In this document: in pieces, positions 52,094 through 63,536 of the stretch
Layout: each line of letters begins with the position of its first letter
Numbering within the stretch: the stretch's first letter is position 1
Assembly: GCA_029204225.1 (NCBI GenBank)
Contig: CM055105.1
Coordinates: forward strand, 51,041,680-51,105,679
DNA length: 64,000 nt
Direction: 5' to 3'
From: Diphasiastrum complanatum
Lineage: Eukaryota; Streptophyta; Lycopodiopsida; Lycopodiales; Lycopodiaceae
Notes under the pieces: generated by a model
What the model was told of the DNA's origin: nothing
What the model saw: only the letters and a program-made list of their open reading frames with translations
Databases searched by the model: none
Translations under genes and position numbers: made by a program

Positions 52094-53179
52094 TTGTGTA
52101 AGTTGGATGCTAAAATTGTTATGGCAAAAGAGAAAATCATTCATTCAAATGTATGCTCTTTTTCTCATGTACCAAGTAGTGATGATAAGATGCATGAAAC
52201 ATTTTTAGATGTTTATACAAGAGATGCTTGTATTCATCTAGTATCTTGTGTGAATAAAAGTGAAATCAACACCCTTGGTGTCAATGATCTTGCAAGGATT
52301 GAGGAGGAGCAACAAAGTGATGGAGATCTTGAGGATCCACCTCAAAGATCAAGTGCTCCAAGAAGATCCACAAAGACAAGGGCTGAGCCTTCAAGGCTCA
52401 CTTATCTTGGCAAAGGTAATCAAGGGGAGGATTCTCAACCATTCACTTTCAACACTTTTCTTACTTCAATGCTTGATGAACCATTTTGCTATGATATCTA
52501 CATGAGGCAAGCCGAGGTATGCTGTGAGAACTACATGACGCAACTTGAGGGCTTCATCAAGAAGGAAGTTGAAGATAAGATGTGTAATGACTCATTTGAG
52601 AACAAGTTTTTATGTCTTAGTGATTTAAAAATTGTTATGAGCCAATTAAGAGTAAATTGGTTATTTGATCAAATGAGTGCTCTCAGATTTTGGAAGAGCA
52701 AGAGTGAGTTAATCACTCATAGTTTTGAAAAATGTGTTTTTTCCTTTGGAGAGGCAAATTGTAAGCTTCTTATGAGAACTAGTGAAACATCCTTGAAGGA
52801 AACTTATATCCATAAGCAAGTATGTAGCCTCATGCAGTTCAAGATCACTTGTAATTACAAGATTAGGAAAATCATGCTCACTTTTGATGGTTTGTGTACT
52901 AGTCATTTTAGCATGATAAATCTTGGTAATAGTAGCAAGTACATGCTTTGTGATCTTGATCAATGTGATTTTCACATGACATGGAGACATCTGATTTCCT
53001 TCAAAGAGAAGCATCAAGATCAAGGAGGAGAAAGCTTCAAGTTCATGCATCTTCACTCAACATGGAAGAAATCAAGTGCAAAGGTGCAAAGAAGAATCAA
53101 GACTCTTCAATTCATCTTGGAGGAGATCTCAAAGAAGCTCTATCTTGGATATGGTGATAAATCATGTCATCATCTTTAG
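52094..53179 (+). CDS. Open frame with unrecognised cargo segment of element E
   Basis: 361 open codons. The first ~100 derive from copia: CKLDAKIVMAKEK (pre-integrase), then RSSAPRRSTKTRAEPSRLTY, the linker normally found between integrase and RT. Next comes a mutated copy of the early RT motif (DIYMRQAEVCCENYM and MTQLEGFIKKEVEDKMC resemble EEIYMRQPEGF...KVC). From about residue 165 on (52,586-53,060) nothing is copia: NDSFENKFLCLSDLK, LRVNWLFDQMSALRFWKSK, FEKCVFSFGEANCKLL, SLKETYIHKQVCSLMQF, MLTFDGLCTSHFSMINLG, KYMLCDLDQCDFHMTWRHL. It is rich in Cys, Phe and Lys and has no signal peptide or membrane segment. The frame is open here and interrupted in the copy at 33.5 kb. It may be captured host sequence; function unknown. 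Confidence 0.55.
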   Translation: MCKLDAKIVMAKEKIIHSNVCSFSHVPSSDDKMHETFLDVYTRDACIHLVSCVNKSEINTLGVNDLARIEEEQQSDGDLEDPPQRSSAPRRSTKTRAEPSRLTYLGKGNQGEDSQPFTFNTFLTSMLDEPFCYDIYMRQAEVCCENYMTQLEGFIKKEVEDKMCNDSFENKFLCLSDLKIVMSQLRVNWLFDQMSALRFWKSKSELITHSFEKCVFSFGEANCKLLMRTSETSLKETYIHKQVCSLMQFKITCNYKIRKIMLTFDGLCTSHFSMINLGNSSKYMLCDLDQCDFHMTWRHLISFKEKHQDQGGESFKFMHLHSTWKKSSAKVQRRIKTLQFILEEISKKLYLGYGDKSCHHL

Positions 53180-53291
53180 GAGCTCTTTAGTATCTTCTAC
53201 GCCTGAATATGATTCATTTCTAATGTTAAGATCAGGTCTTAGAATTGTATATAGATACATTATGGTTTCCAAGGCTAGATTTGAGGAGGAG

Positions 53292-53735
53292 TGTGAAAAA
53301 TAGCCTATTTTGGCAAATCTAGCCATGTAGAACTTTGTAAATATTGTGTATAATTGGGTTCCACACATGAAAGGCCAAGATGCCATGTGACAATGCACTC
53401 CTAATGTAGTTTAGATCAAGTCAAGAGAGTTGGTCATGTCTATTTGGTGGTCATCCCTACTTTATAGGACCTACACCTAAGTTTAAGGTGAAAATTTGAC
53501 CAACTAGCTACCTAGGCTAGGGTTTCATTTTAGGGCAAGTAGAGTGAGTTAACTTCCTTATTACATGCTGGAAATCCACCTAACTTCAAGAAGGAAGTCG
53601 AATTTGCTATGTATTCCAAGATCCCATAGTGAGAGGATAGAATATTTTTGGAGCTCATTGGCAATCTCAAGCTAGTCCACTATGTACATTGAGTTTTTGT
53701 GATCCAAATGAAACCAAATCAATTTCTACTTGTTT
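53292..53735 (+). repeat. 3' LTR of element E, truncated
   Basis: Starts TGTGAAAAATAG after GAGGAGGAG, matches the 5' LTR for about 444 bp, then diverges at TTCTACTTGTTT where the sequence leading into gypsy element L begins. Confidence 0.85.
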
Positions 53736-53956
53736 GTCAGCTTGAAGGCCAAATGTCTACAGCCAATTTCACTGCTTATCAGCAATCAATGACAAGGAAC
53801 CGGATAAATGCTAGCGGATCACCGCGTTGATTCGATATCGCGAGAAGAAAAAAAAAACAAGAAGACTAGAGAGTTCAGAATTAAAGACCATGGAATTGAA
53901 ATATGAAAAGTGGTGCCCATTTTTATAGCCACTTGTGATAATCTGTTCAGATCAAC

Positions 53957-55070
53957 ATGGCAGGACCATCCAATCCACCGCCCAAGTTGGAGAAAAGACT
54001 TCCAAGGATTGACGCACTGAAGTACGATGGAGAATCAAATCCAACACGATTTCTCCAAGAATTCAACAATGCTTGAAAATTTTATGGGAACGAATCTGAC
54101 ACTGAAAAGGTACGTTTATTCCCCATGATTTTACAAGGCGATGCAAAAGAGTGGTTTTTAGACCTTGAAGGCCCAGAAAACACGTCTTGGGAGACCATCA
54201 CCGCAGCACTGATCAAACGGTTCAAACTCTCTAAACTAACATAGAGTCCCTTCATCCAATATATGCATATCAAAATGCGAAGTAAAGAAAGTGTCGATGA
54301 TCACGTAACTAAAAAAATGGCCATCAAAGTATTTTTAGTTGGTATACCGATTAGGAGAGAATTGAAACCCGCAGACTCGTACGAGCAATTGAAAGATGCG
54401 ATGGATGACGCCATCCGTGAAGAATATGAAGGGTCTGACAAGGACTATGACTTTCACGACAAGAGGCGAAAGGGGCTAGCTAGGCAGGAGACTTCCCATG
54501 TGGAAGGATTGTCCTCATCTAGTGAGATTGATATTCTTCAACACCTTGAGGGTTGGCAAAAAGCACAACAAGCTCAGATGGAGAAGCTGATCTCAGAATT
54601 CCAAAAGGTATTGAAAGATGTCGCTGAAAAAACTTTCCTAGTCAATGAGAATGTGTGGTGTTCTATTTGCTCTCAAAACCACACCGCCAATGAGTGCCCG
54701 CACGTAAGAACATATTTTCCACAAGTGGCACGACCTATGTATCACCCTTATAGGCCATCTGGACCTTAGCAGTATGCACCAAATTACAATCCAAATCCAT
54801 CCGCATCAAGGCCAGGACAATACCATCCCAGGCCAACACGTCCAGTTCATTATCAACCCAGACAACCATTTGTAGTCAATCAACCCGTGCCACATGTCCA
54901 ATATCATATGGTTGATACTACTTATGTCGATCATGCTACCTATTATGTCGAGGATCCCAATGCCAATGTCTATCAAGCAGAGATGAATTACTCTTATGAA
55001 ATAGCATAGCCTGGATACGACCCCAATCAGCCTCAGTATCGTACACAACCTATAGCATATGCTGCGCAAC
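53957..55070 (+). pseudogene. Gypsy gag of element L
   Basis: The start ATG at 53,957 gives MAGPSNPPPKLEKRLPRID, a retrotransposon-gag domain (GDAKEWFLDLEGPENTSWE, TAALIKRF), an Arg/Glu-rich region and the zinc knuckle CSICSQNHTANEC (CX2CX3HX4C, near 54,660). A Pro/Tyr/Gln-rich tail (RPGQYHPRPTRPVHYQPRQP) follows. In-frame stops occur near 54,075 (TGA), 54,241 (TAG), 54,767 (TAG) and 55,007 (TAG); the reading frame itself is kept, so point mutation rather than frameshift killed it. Confidence 0.85.
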
Positions 55071-55559
55071 CGATGCCAGTTTTACATGGCTATTTTGTGT
55101 GTGCGAGACGACCTCCTAGCATTTGCAATATCTACCTCTTTGTGAAAATTTTGGCATAGAGCACCATATCAAAGACTGTCCAAAAGAACCCAGTCCTGTA
55201 GCTCCTGTTGATTCTATCCAAGTAGAGACAATCCCAATCAGAGTCATGACTCAAGCCCAACACCAGTAGGCTAGCGAAGCTGCAACAAGACAAACCAATA
55301 AGCTCCCGCCCGCTCCGTCCAGTGACAGAACCACACCAATTGTCTATCCTAACCCAAAGAGGAGATCCATTTGAGAGACAAATATCAAAAGCTCATCCAC
55401 GAAGCTGATAATAAGGATGAGACTATAGTCACACCTAGAGATCAAACCCCAGATAACCCAACCGTAGAAGGAGCCGAGATATGGGGACATTTGCTTCAAG
55501 CAAACGACACCCTCCTATTTGGAGTACTCTAGAAGTACACCAAAAAATGGCGGAAAGAG

Positions 55560-56600
55560 TTGTCCTCAATTGAAGATAACATCTCATCACTAGACCTCCT
55601 TGAGGTGCCCCTGCATTTGACTAACCCTGCAAGCGACAAGGGAAATATACGCATTCCTACAATTTACAAACATTTCCATGTTGTCTTAGCAGTATTAGAT
55701 GGCGGATCGAGAGTTAACATAATATCCACATCCCTGATGAAAGAGTGGGGTCTTGAAGCTTCCATGAAATGGCCGAACTGTCAACTTCAAATGGTAGATC
55801 AAAGTGTGATAAAACCATTAGGCCTAATACCAGACATAAGGCTAATTCTCAGAGGTTTGAGCTTCATGCTAGATTTGTTAGTGCTAGATATCCCTAGCAA
55901 TGCCTATTCCTATGAATTACTCCTAGGTAGGCCATGGCTCTCTAACACACACATAGTGCACGATTGGAATAGAGAGCGTGTTACATTTGGCAATCGAGAA
56001 ACATCAGTCACCATCGACTCTACTGGTAAGATCAAACCCGCATGCATCACCGAATACAGATTCTCTACCACAGAGTCTATTCTTGAAAATTACCGATTAA
56101 AAAGAAGGGCCACTATACCAAGGCTACGGATATCATCAACTGGAGCCACAGCTTGGCAACTATCGATTGTGTCGATGCGGAACATTGCGAGCTCAATACA
56201 CATCACATTGATAATGATGAATCTATCGTTGAACCAACTGATTTGGATACTCTTATCTTCAACGTCAGCTATATTAACATTCAGCCCCACAACGAGGACT
56301 TGCTTCATGTCACTTGGCTACCTTATGATGAATCAATAACCTTGTATATCGACAATGAGAGTGTTTTACGCTCTCAAGAGTTTGATACTAACTCTGACAT
56401 GGCCGATATTACAGATGTAGCTATTTTGTGCTTCATGAATGCCATTCTCCCATGGCTACTCCCTGAGAAGGTCCAAGAGATAGAGCCTAAGGCTAGTATT
56501 GCTGCAGCCAATCTAGACCAAAGTAAAATATATCATGTCAAACGACCGATATACGAATGGGAGATACATATGATAATGAATCTATCTATGCGATAGATGA
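55560..56600 (+). pseudogene. Gypsy aspartic protease region of element L
   Basis: The frame from 55,560 encodes IPTIYKHFHVVLAVLDGGS (active-site Asp in the LDGGS form), RVNIISTSLMKEWGL, IPDIRLILRGLSFMLDLLVL, and LLLGRPWLSNTHIVHDW, the flap and second strand of a retropepsin. It then passes via a frameshift near 56,150 into an acidic spacer (DNDESIVEPTDLDTLIF). The protease would cut the gag-pol precursor. Confidence 0.8.
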
Positions 56601-57972
56601 CGCAATCTTAACCGAAGTCCCTCAAGGGTCCAAGCCACACAAAATCATCATTCACAAGGTGCATGCGAGACCAACTAGGAAGGAAGCTATCCACAATAAA
56701 ATGAAAAAGATTATAGAGGTGGAGCCTCCTCGCGATCTCACGATAGCTCAAAAAACCCTGTTCGAAGCACAATCCTCTAGGTCCACAAGCCACACAGCTA
56801 GGACCCCTAAAGATCCACCTAAGGCTAGGACTAACAAGCCCTACGCCCCTGACAAAATTGATGTGCCCAACCATTTCAAGGAGTTCACCATTGAAGATGT
56901 AACTATCCACCTGCCTCAAGCTCAACGGGAGCCAAAGGGGAATGAGCCATATGATGGCCTCGCTCAAACCATAAAATTAAATCTTCAAGAGCCTGATGAG
57001 ACAGAGGAAACGTTTGTCCATATTGGAGCACACCTCAACACCGAACAACGTTTGGCCTTAGAGAAACTCCTTAGAAGATATCGTCATAAATTTGCATGGA
57101 ACTACAAGGACATGAAGGGGGTAGAACCTTCAGTTACCATGCATAGAATCCCATTAAAGAAGGATGCTAAATCCCATGCCAGTAGACCTTATCGTTGTAG
57201 TCCAATCTATAGAGCATGCATCAAAGAAGAACTCCAAAAGCTCTTGGAGGCAGGTTTCATCTACGAGGTGGAACATACAGATTGGGTATCACCTATCATT
57301 GTGGTCCCAAAGAAGAATGGGAAGCTTTGTATCTGTGTCGACTATCGCAAATTAAATGCTTCCACAGAAAGAAATCATTTTCCAATCCTGTATAGTGAAT
57401 CCATATTGGAAAACCTAGCTGGGGATGAAGTTTACTTCTTCTTGGATGGTGTTAGTGGATACAACTTAGTTGTCATCTCTGAAGAAGACCAACCAAAAAC
57501 GGCTTTTGCTATGGAATGGGGTATCTTTTGCTAGCGCATTATGCCATTTGGATTGTGTAATGCACCATGTACCTTCCAACGTGTCATGCAAGCAGAATTT
57601 TATGATCTCATCGGTGACAACCTTGAGATCTATCTTGATGACCTTGGGGTGCACTCGGAAGAATCCACGCACCTAGCCATACTCGAACGTATTTTCATAC
57701 AATGCCAAAGATATGGCATTTCTCTTAATCCTGAAAAATGTCAAATATGGGTCACCCACGTCGTACTTGGTCATATTGTATCGCGCAATGGGATTGCCAC
57801 CGACCCAGAGAAGATCAAAGTCATCGTTGAGAGGCCAGAACCTAAAACGGTCCGAGATGCTTATTGTTTTATGGGTCACGCTAATCACTATCGTTGCCAT
57901 ATTCGTGATTTTGCTAGTAAGGCACGATGGATATACAGAGCGCTTGTGAATCCTAAGTGGACGGATGAATAG
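56557..57972 (+). pseudogene. Gypsy reverse transcriptase of element L
   Basis: The frame 56,557-57,534 holds a linker, FVHIGAHLNTEQRLALEKLL, RYRHKFAWNYKDMKGV, then RT fingers and palm: ASRPYRCSPIYRACIKEELQ, WVSPIIVVPKKNGKLCICVD, YRKLNASTERNHFPI. A TAG follows GIFC, and the frame resumes with MPFGLCNAPCTFQRVMQ and the catalytic IYLDD (near 57,630), NPEKCQIW and LGHIVSRNGI. All core RT motifs can be read, with two stops (57,532 and 57,970). Confidence 0.88.
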
Positions 57973-58572
57973 AGAAAGGCCTTCCAAGATCTCAAACACA
58001 CCTTAACAACTGCTCCTATCTTGCAAGCTCCAGATTACACGAAGGAGTTTCACGTCCACACTGATGCATCAAAGTTTGCCATCGGTGCAGTGCTAACTCA
58101 GCCAGGAGAGTACAAGAAGGATTATCCAATTTGTTTCCTTAGTAGGCAATTAACATCTGCGGAGATGAACTACACCGCAACCGAGAGGGAAGCAATAGCG
58201 ATGATTTATGCCATCCAGAAGTTTCGACATTATCTTCTAGGTAAACCCTTTGTATTCTTCATGGATCATCAAGCGTTACTTTACCTTGTGAACAAAACTT
58301 GCACAACAAGTAGAATCACACGTTGGTTGCTATTACTACAAGAATTCGAAAGTATTGTTGTGCGCAAGGGATCACAACATTTTGTCACTGATCATCTATC
58401 CAGAATACCGAGTGATGAGAAACCAACGGAGGACATCAATGATGACATACCCGATGCAATACTCTTCCAAGTTGACTGTACCCCCATGTGGGCCAAAGAC
58501 ATCATAGAGTTTTTAACGACGGGGGTGCTAGATCCGATGTTGTTGAAACCTACCCAATGTGCACTTATCTAG
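57973..58572 (+). pseudogene. Gypsy RNase H of element L
   Basis: After the stop at 57,970: FQDLKHTLTTAPILQAPDY, FHVHTDASKFAIGAVLTQPG (first catalytic Asp), NYTATEREAIAMIYAIQKFR (Glu), VFFMDHQALLYLVNK (Asp) and VTDHLSRIPSDEKP. The catalytic set is complete. A TAG ends the frame at 58,570. Confidence 0.88.
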
Positions 58573-59731
58573 AAGGTGACACCCTATACACTTATAGCGG
58601 GGCAACTTTATAGAAAGGGTGCAGATGGTGTGATTAGACGATGTTTGACTGAGGGCAAGATTATTCCCATCATATCCTTGTTATACAAAGGAGTTGGTGG
58701 TGGACACTTATCTTACTAGCTGGGTATTGGTGGCCTTCACTATTTGAGAAAACTTATAACTTTGTAAAGGCTTGTGATCTGTGCCAAAGAACCAAAAGGC
58801 CACAATTTTCAGATTATATGTCTTTAGCCCCCATTTTATCTGAACAAGCATTTTTCAAATGAGGTATTGATTATGTAGGACCAATCAGTCCCGCCATGCA
58901 ATTCACACAGGCAAGATATATTATCATGGTGACAGATTATTGCACGAAGTGGGCAGAGGCTGGGGCGGTAAAGAACGCCGATGCCAAAACCACTGCTCGG
59001 TTCCTTTATGAGCAGATCATTGTATGATTTGGTTGCCCACTCGAATCATCAACGACAAGGGTACGCACTCTTTGAATACAATAATTGAACACTTGCTGTC
59101 GACCTTCCTAGTTGTTCATCACAAAAATGTCCCATATTACCCAAGATGTAATGGGCAGGCTGAGTCCACGAATAAGGTTCTATGCAAAATCCTCACAAAG
59201 ACGGTGGAAGCCAGTCGGTCAGATTGGGAGTTCAAATTACATGCCGCTTTATGGGCATATCGAACAACACCCAAAAGGACCACTGGCATGACACCATTCC
59301 AACTCACGTATGGACAAGAAGTCGTGATGCCTATAGAATTCTACGTCCCATCTTTACGAGTAGCCTACGATTTGAAACTAGACGAAAGTCAGATCCTTGC
59401 CCATAGGCTATTCCACCTCCATAAGCTTTGCGAAACAAGAGTCATTAGTGTGCACGCACAACAAGTGCACAAAAGACGTCAACAAGATTAGCATGACCGC
59501 CATATTAAGTTGAAGGAATTTAAAGAAGGAAATAGAGTCCTTCTCTATCAAACAAAAGTACATAAGAGCAAACTTAAGTTTACTGGCCAAGGTCCCTATA
59601 TCATTGATCAGATCTTTGCCTTGGGCTACGCTAAACTTAAAACCCTCGAAGGCATCCCTCTGGACATGGTAGTGAACGAGAGTAGATTACGGCAATATCA
59701 TGAGCCTTGCTATTCCTTAGACATAAACTGA
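58573..59731 (+). pseudogene. Gypsy integrase of element L
   Basis: A degenerate zinc-binding part (GHLSY..., GYWWP-like, CDLCQRTKRPQF near 58,780) and core with Asp in GIDYVGPISPAMQF (58,865), Asp in IINDKGTHS (59,050) and Glu in CNGQAESTNKVL (59,156). Then come LHAALWAYRTTPKRTTGMTP, FQLTYGQEVVMP and the C-terminal RVLLYQTKVHKSKLKFTGQG, YIIDQIFALGYAKLKTLEGI, ending near 59,731. Stops and at least two frameshifts lie in 58,690-59,030; the second half is open apart from one TAG at 59,489. Confidence 0.88.
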
Positions 59732-60159
59732 TTGATTGTGTGTTATGTGTGTGTGCACGCATGTCTAATTTCTATCGTTTTGTGATAATGTTCATTTTTT
59801 TATTTCATTTTTTACACTCTTTTCCGTTGAATTGCCTACATGTTTAACAATCAATATTTCTTAGGATAGTTTAGGTCTGAATTCTCACAAATCTACCTCA
59901 CTTCTATCACTATTGTACAGGTTCCATGTAACAGCTTGCATGACCAGTGATAATCATGTCCCAAAACAGTAATTATCTTACGGTTTGAAGCTAGCATCAC
60001 TTATTCTTGCAATCTATTGCAAGGAATTAATCTCTCTTTCAAAAAAAAAAAAAAAAAAAGAGGACCACTCGCCTAAGCTACCAAGCAGCATATTATCCAT
60101 ATTGTGGAGTCCCAGAACTAAGCAAAGTGTTTTATCCTACATGAAAACTAGAAGGTGCA
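59732..60159. other. Spacer between pol and the 3' coding region of L
   Basis: AT-rich non-coding sequence with an A run of about 18 at 60,042. No gene seen. Confidence 0.5.
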
Positions 60160-63100
60160 CTACATAAATTCACTTGGTCTCATTTACTGATTTTTCCAAA
60201 AAGCTAGCAACGGCTCGTCCTTTCTTAGAGCGACTAAACTTCGACATACAACTTTTCTTAGATGTGCAACATGAATGCATGGTGCGTGCGGCTTATTGTA
60301 CATTTGATGACGAGCTCCAGACACTCAGGATCCCTAGACGCAACGACGAGGATCCAATTCCTATATCACCACATATCCTAAATCACTTGGGAATCCTGAA
60401 TGAAGGAGAGCTTATGCATGACAAAGAGAAATATTTTGATAGGAATTACGTGATGCATCTCTGTACGGAAGATGGTGACACTCCATCTACAATAATGATG
60501 GTTATGCTGTCAAACTCATCTCGGATCTAGGACTTAAGGCAATGGCGGACCTACTTGCATTACTCACTGAGGTACAATCGTCAAGATTTGATAGGATTCC
60601 GAGCAGCACTTTATTTGCCCTATCATTTGGCTTTGAGGAACCTGTTACGCGCCACTTCATGTGGGCAGAAAAGATAAGTATCAAATTATGTGCAGCGCTC
60701 AAAGCAAGAAAAACTCTCACAAAGTGTGGATATCTCCTGCATATGCTCGTAAGCAAACATCGCATTCTCACTCGAGTGCAAGAGAAATATCCAGAAGTGC
60801 CACATGCCACCTCGACACGAGCTCAGCACTCCAAGAGGATAAAAGGGGGAGAGGCAAAGGAAACAAACAGGCCAGCAGCCAAACGGCGCACATCACTAGC
60901 AGAAACACACCAGTTTCATTCACATGAGGCAAGGAAGCAGAGTTAGAGTCACAATGGTTAAAAGAGCATGCCCATAGCCAACACACAAAAGAACATTCAG
61001 AGGGCCACACACAAGGCAAAGACTCATCCAACGGCAGCAAATAGCAATTGCACATATCCACCATCCAAGGGCATGGAAATATCAACGAAATGGGAGACAT
61101 AGCACATTCACCCTATCCAATGCCTAAAGACACCTCAACAGTGAAAATCATGGAAGCCATTGAGGAAGAATTGACTGTAACATCAAATCCTTCGACGAGA
61201 CATTCTGAGACAAAGGAGACAAAGGCTGAACCTGGTGTCCCACCTGTGTCGTTCATGGTAAGTGACCCACCAACCACCATCTCATCAATTCTCATCACAT
61301 CAACCATCACTGTCGCACTACCCATCACACTCACCCTCACCACTACATCCCCTATTGTCTCCACAAACACACTCCCACTCTCCACCGCACCAGTCACAAC
61401 CACCTCTATGCAATCTCTGATGCATTTTTCAAATGTCTTTGATTCACCCTTCAACATTGAAGAATTCTCACTTTCACTGTTAAACATGCCACCTACTACG
61501 ACCACACCATTTTCTACATCCACCACTATCGCTACCGCCACCACTTCCACAATACTTTCCACTTTTTCGACCACAAATGCCGACATATCTCTAATCCCTA
61601 TCACCATCACTCAAACATCACACCATCCATCTGCTCAATCCATCCATCATGAATAGTACACCACATTGTATCAAAACGTACAACAAAATCCCCCACCATC
61701 CTACACACCTACCTCTCAATAGTATCCTCCTATTGGAGAGTGGCAGTACCTTCTGGAAAATGTGCAACGGGCCATCAACGCTCAAAGTGATGACATGCAT
61801 TACCTCTACTCTTCAATCAATGAGTATCAGAATTGGTGCAACTTCTCGCAAGATGAATATGTGCAGCTGACAAACAAGGTACAAGAATGGCAGATTTATT
61901 CCACAGAATTAGAACAAGAGGTCGCTCAATTAAAAAACGAAGAAAGAAAACTCATGGCTAACCTCAAAGGGTTGCACTAAAATAAGAAGGACGTTCAAGC
62001 ATGCTTACAACGTAGGGATGATCTCATCAAGACCTTGGAAACACAGTTAGAAGGTGAACGAGGAACTTATGGACCGCTATGATGGGCAATATTCAACGGA
62101 CTGATTTCAACCAATTCCAAGCACCACCAATCCCGGAGGGCACCGTAATACCTCTCGCTTCCTATCAGAGTTAACTCAGGTATTGATGGCGAGCCAGACG
62201 TAAGCACAACAATTGCAACAGGCCACTCTAGAAAATCAAATTGTGCCCAACACACGAATTGAGGAGCTAGAAGGATAGCTAAAAACATTATGCCAACAGC
62301 TACCAACATTACACACAAAGCATGAAAAAACACATGCCAAACACCATAGACAACAGGATGCAAGAACTGATAATCCTGGACCTTCGTGCTACACATGACA
62401 ACAATAGGATAATGCAGGGTATCACTCGGCAATGGTGGAACCTCAAAGCACAAAAGGGGTACTACCACAAACCATGAACGAGGCATCTCAGTTGAAGAGC
62501 CTAATCCCACTGCCACTCAACCTGACACCATCTATCAAGTCTCATCACTCTTACTCGATGACACACCCCTCTCCCCACCACATGAACAATCACCTCACCA
62601 CCTCAACACTCAACCTTATTCACCATCCGCTGCTTATCTACTCCGCAAATACCCAACCCTCCCCCATGAACTTTTCACAACCATACCTAACCCTCCACCA
62701 CCCACACTTACCACAACTACAAAGGCACGACCTAGAATGACGCCGAAGAATCCTAGCTGACAGATGTTAATGTCAGAGGAGTTTAACAAAGCATATCCAA
62801 ACTGGGAGGACCGAGGCGGGTACACTCTTTCCGATTTTACAATATGTAAATCTCACAAGCAGAAAGTATTAGCATTGGAGCCGCAACCTCAGTGGCGATG
62901 TGCTATGATGTTGGAAAATGCACATGCTTTTGAGAGATATATCGCGACACCAACTTACATGCAGGTCAATCCAATATATTATCCCATAAGGCACAGAGAA
63001 GTATTTGCACCAGAAAGGGTTCCTAATAAAATATATTGGCCAATTCTATCTAAAGAAGTTGAGACATCCAGCGGCCGATTTTGTAGCCAATTGCAACTAT

Positions 63101-63170
63101 TTCTAGCAGAGACAACTATACAAATCCGGACCGCCATGTTAGGTACTTTGAAGATGATTGCGGCCTAATA
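60160..63170 (+). pseudogene. Extra 3' coding region of gypsy element L
   Basis: Coding-like frames on the same strand as pol, broken by frameshifts: 60,174-60,530 (ATARPFLERLNFDIQLFLD, LHDEL-like, ILNHLGILNEGELMHDKEKY); 60,542-60,946 (SFGFEEPVTRHFMWAEKIS, then basic KRIKGGEAKETNRPAAKRR); 61,048-61,656, very Thr/Ser/Pro-rich; 61,762-62,080, heptad-rich coiled coil (YVQLTNKVQEWQIYSTELEQ, EVAQLKNEERKLMANL); 62,764-63,168 (FNKAYPNWEDRGGYTLSDF, HREVFAPERVPNKIYWPIL). No known enzyme domain recognised. It lies between integrase and the 3' LTR, where Tat-like elements can carry an additional ORF. The coiled coil parallels that of element K. Confidence 0.6.
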
Positions 63171-63536
63171 TCATTCCTTTCTATCTTAAATTGTTTCTGG
63201 GATAGCGATCTGCCGCCAATAGTTTTGGATCTAAATAAGCCCCTAAGCATACCCATGGATCACATCAATGTGGATCGGATGACGATCACCAACGAACTTC
63301 ACATTGACATGGTTGAATCTTGGTACGTGTATGGATTTCTACAGAACATGCTTGATTACTATCGGCCACAACCATTTTTGGGCAAAATTTGATTCGAGAG
63401 AATGGAACAGATTGGCAGAGAAGTTCATAAAACCTGGGTTGCCATCAATACAGAGCTGAGGAAGACCAAACAAGACAATAGACAGCGGCAATTGGCGTGG
63501 GACCACCAATCTTTTGACGGAGGGGATAATATAGGT
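63171..63536 (+). other. Region between the 3' ORF and LTR of L
   Basis: Readable fragments (LDLNKPLSIPMDHINVDRM near 63,225; QRQLAWDHQSFDGG near 63,480) suggest that the coding region continues in broken form nearly to the polypurine tract GACGGAGGGGATAATATAGG at 63,517-63,536. Confidence 0.5.

Larger units (their letters stand above)
49420..53735 (+). mobile_element. Non-autonomous copia element E with replaced pol
   Basis: Plus strand. 5' LTR 49,420-50,086, PBS, ~800-bp leader, gag and protease, then an unrecognised segment in place of integrase, RT and RNase H, then the last ~30 codons of copia pol, and a 3' LTR (53,292-53,735) truncated after 444 bp by the gypsy element L. A second copy of its 3' half lies at 33,528-34,954, so this form was itself mobilised. 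Confidence 0.85.
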
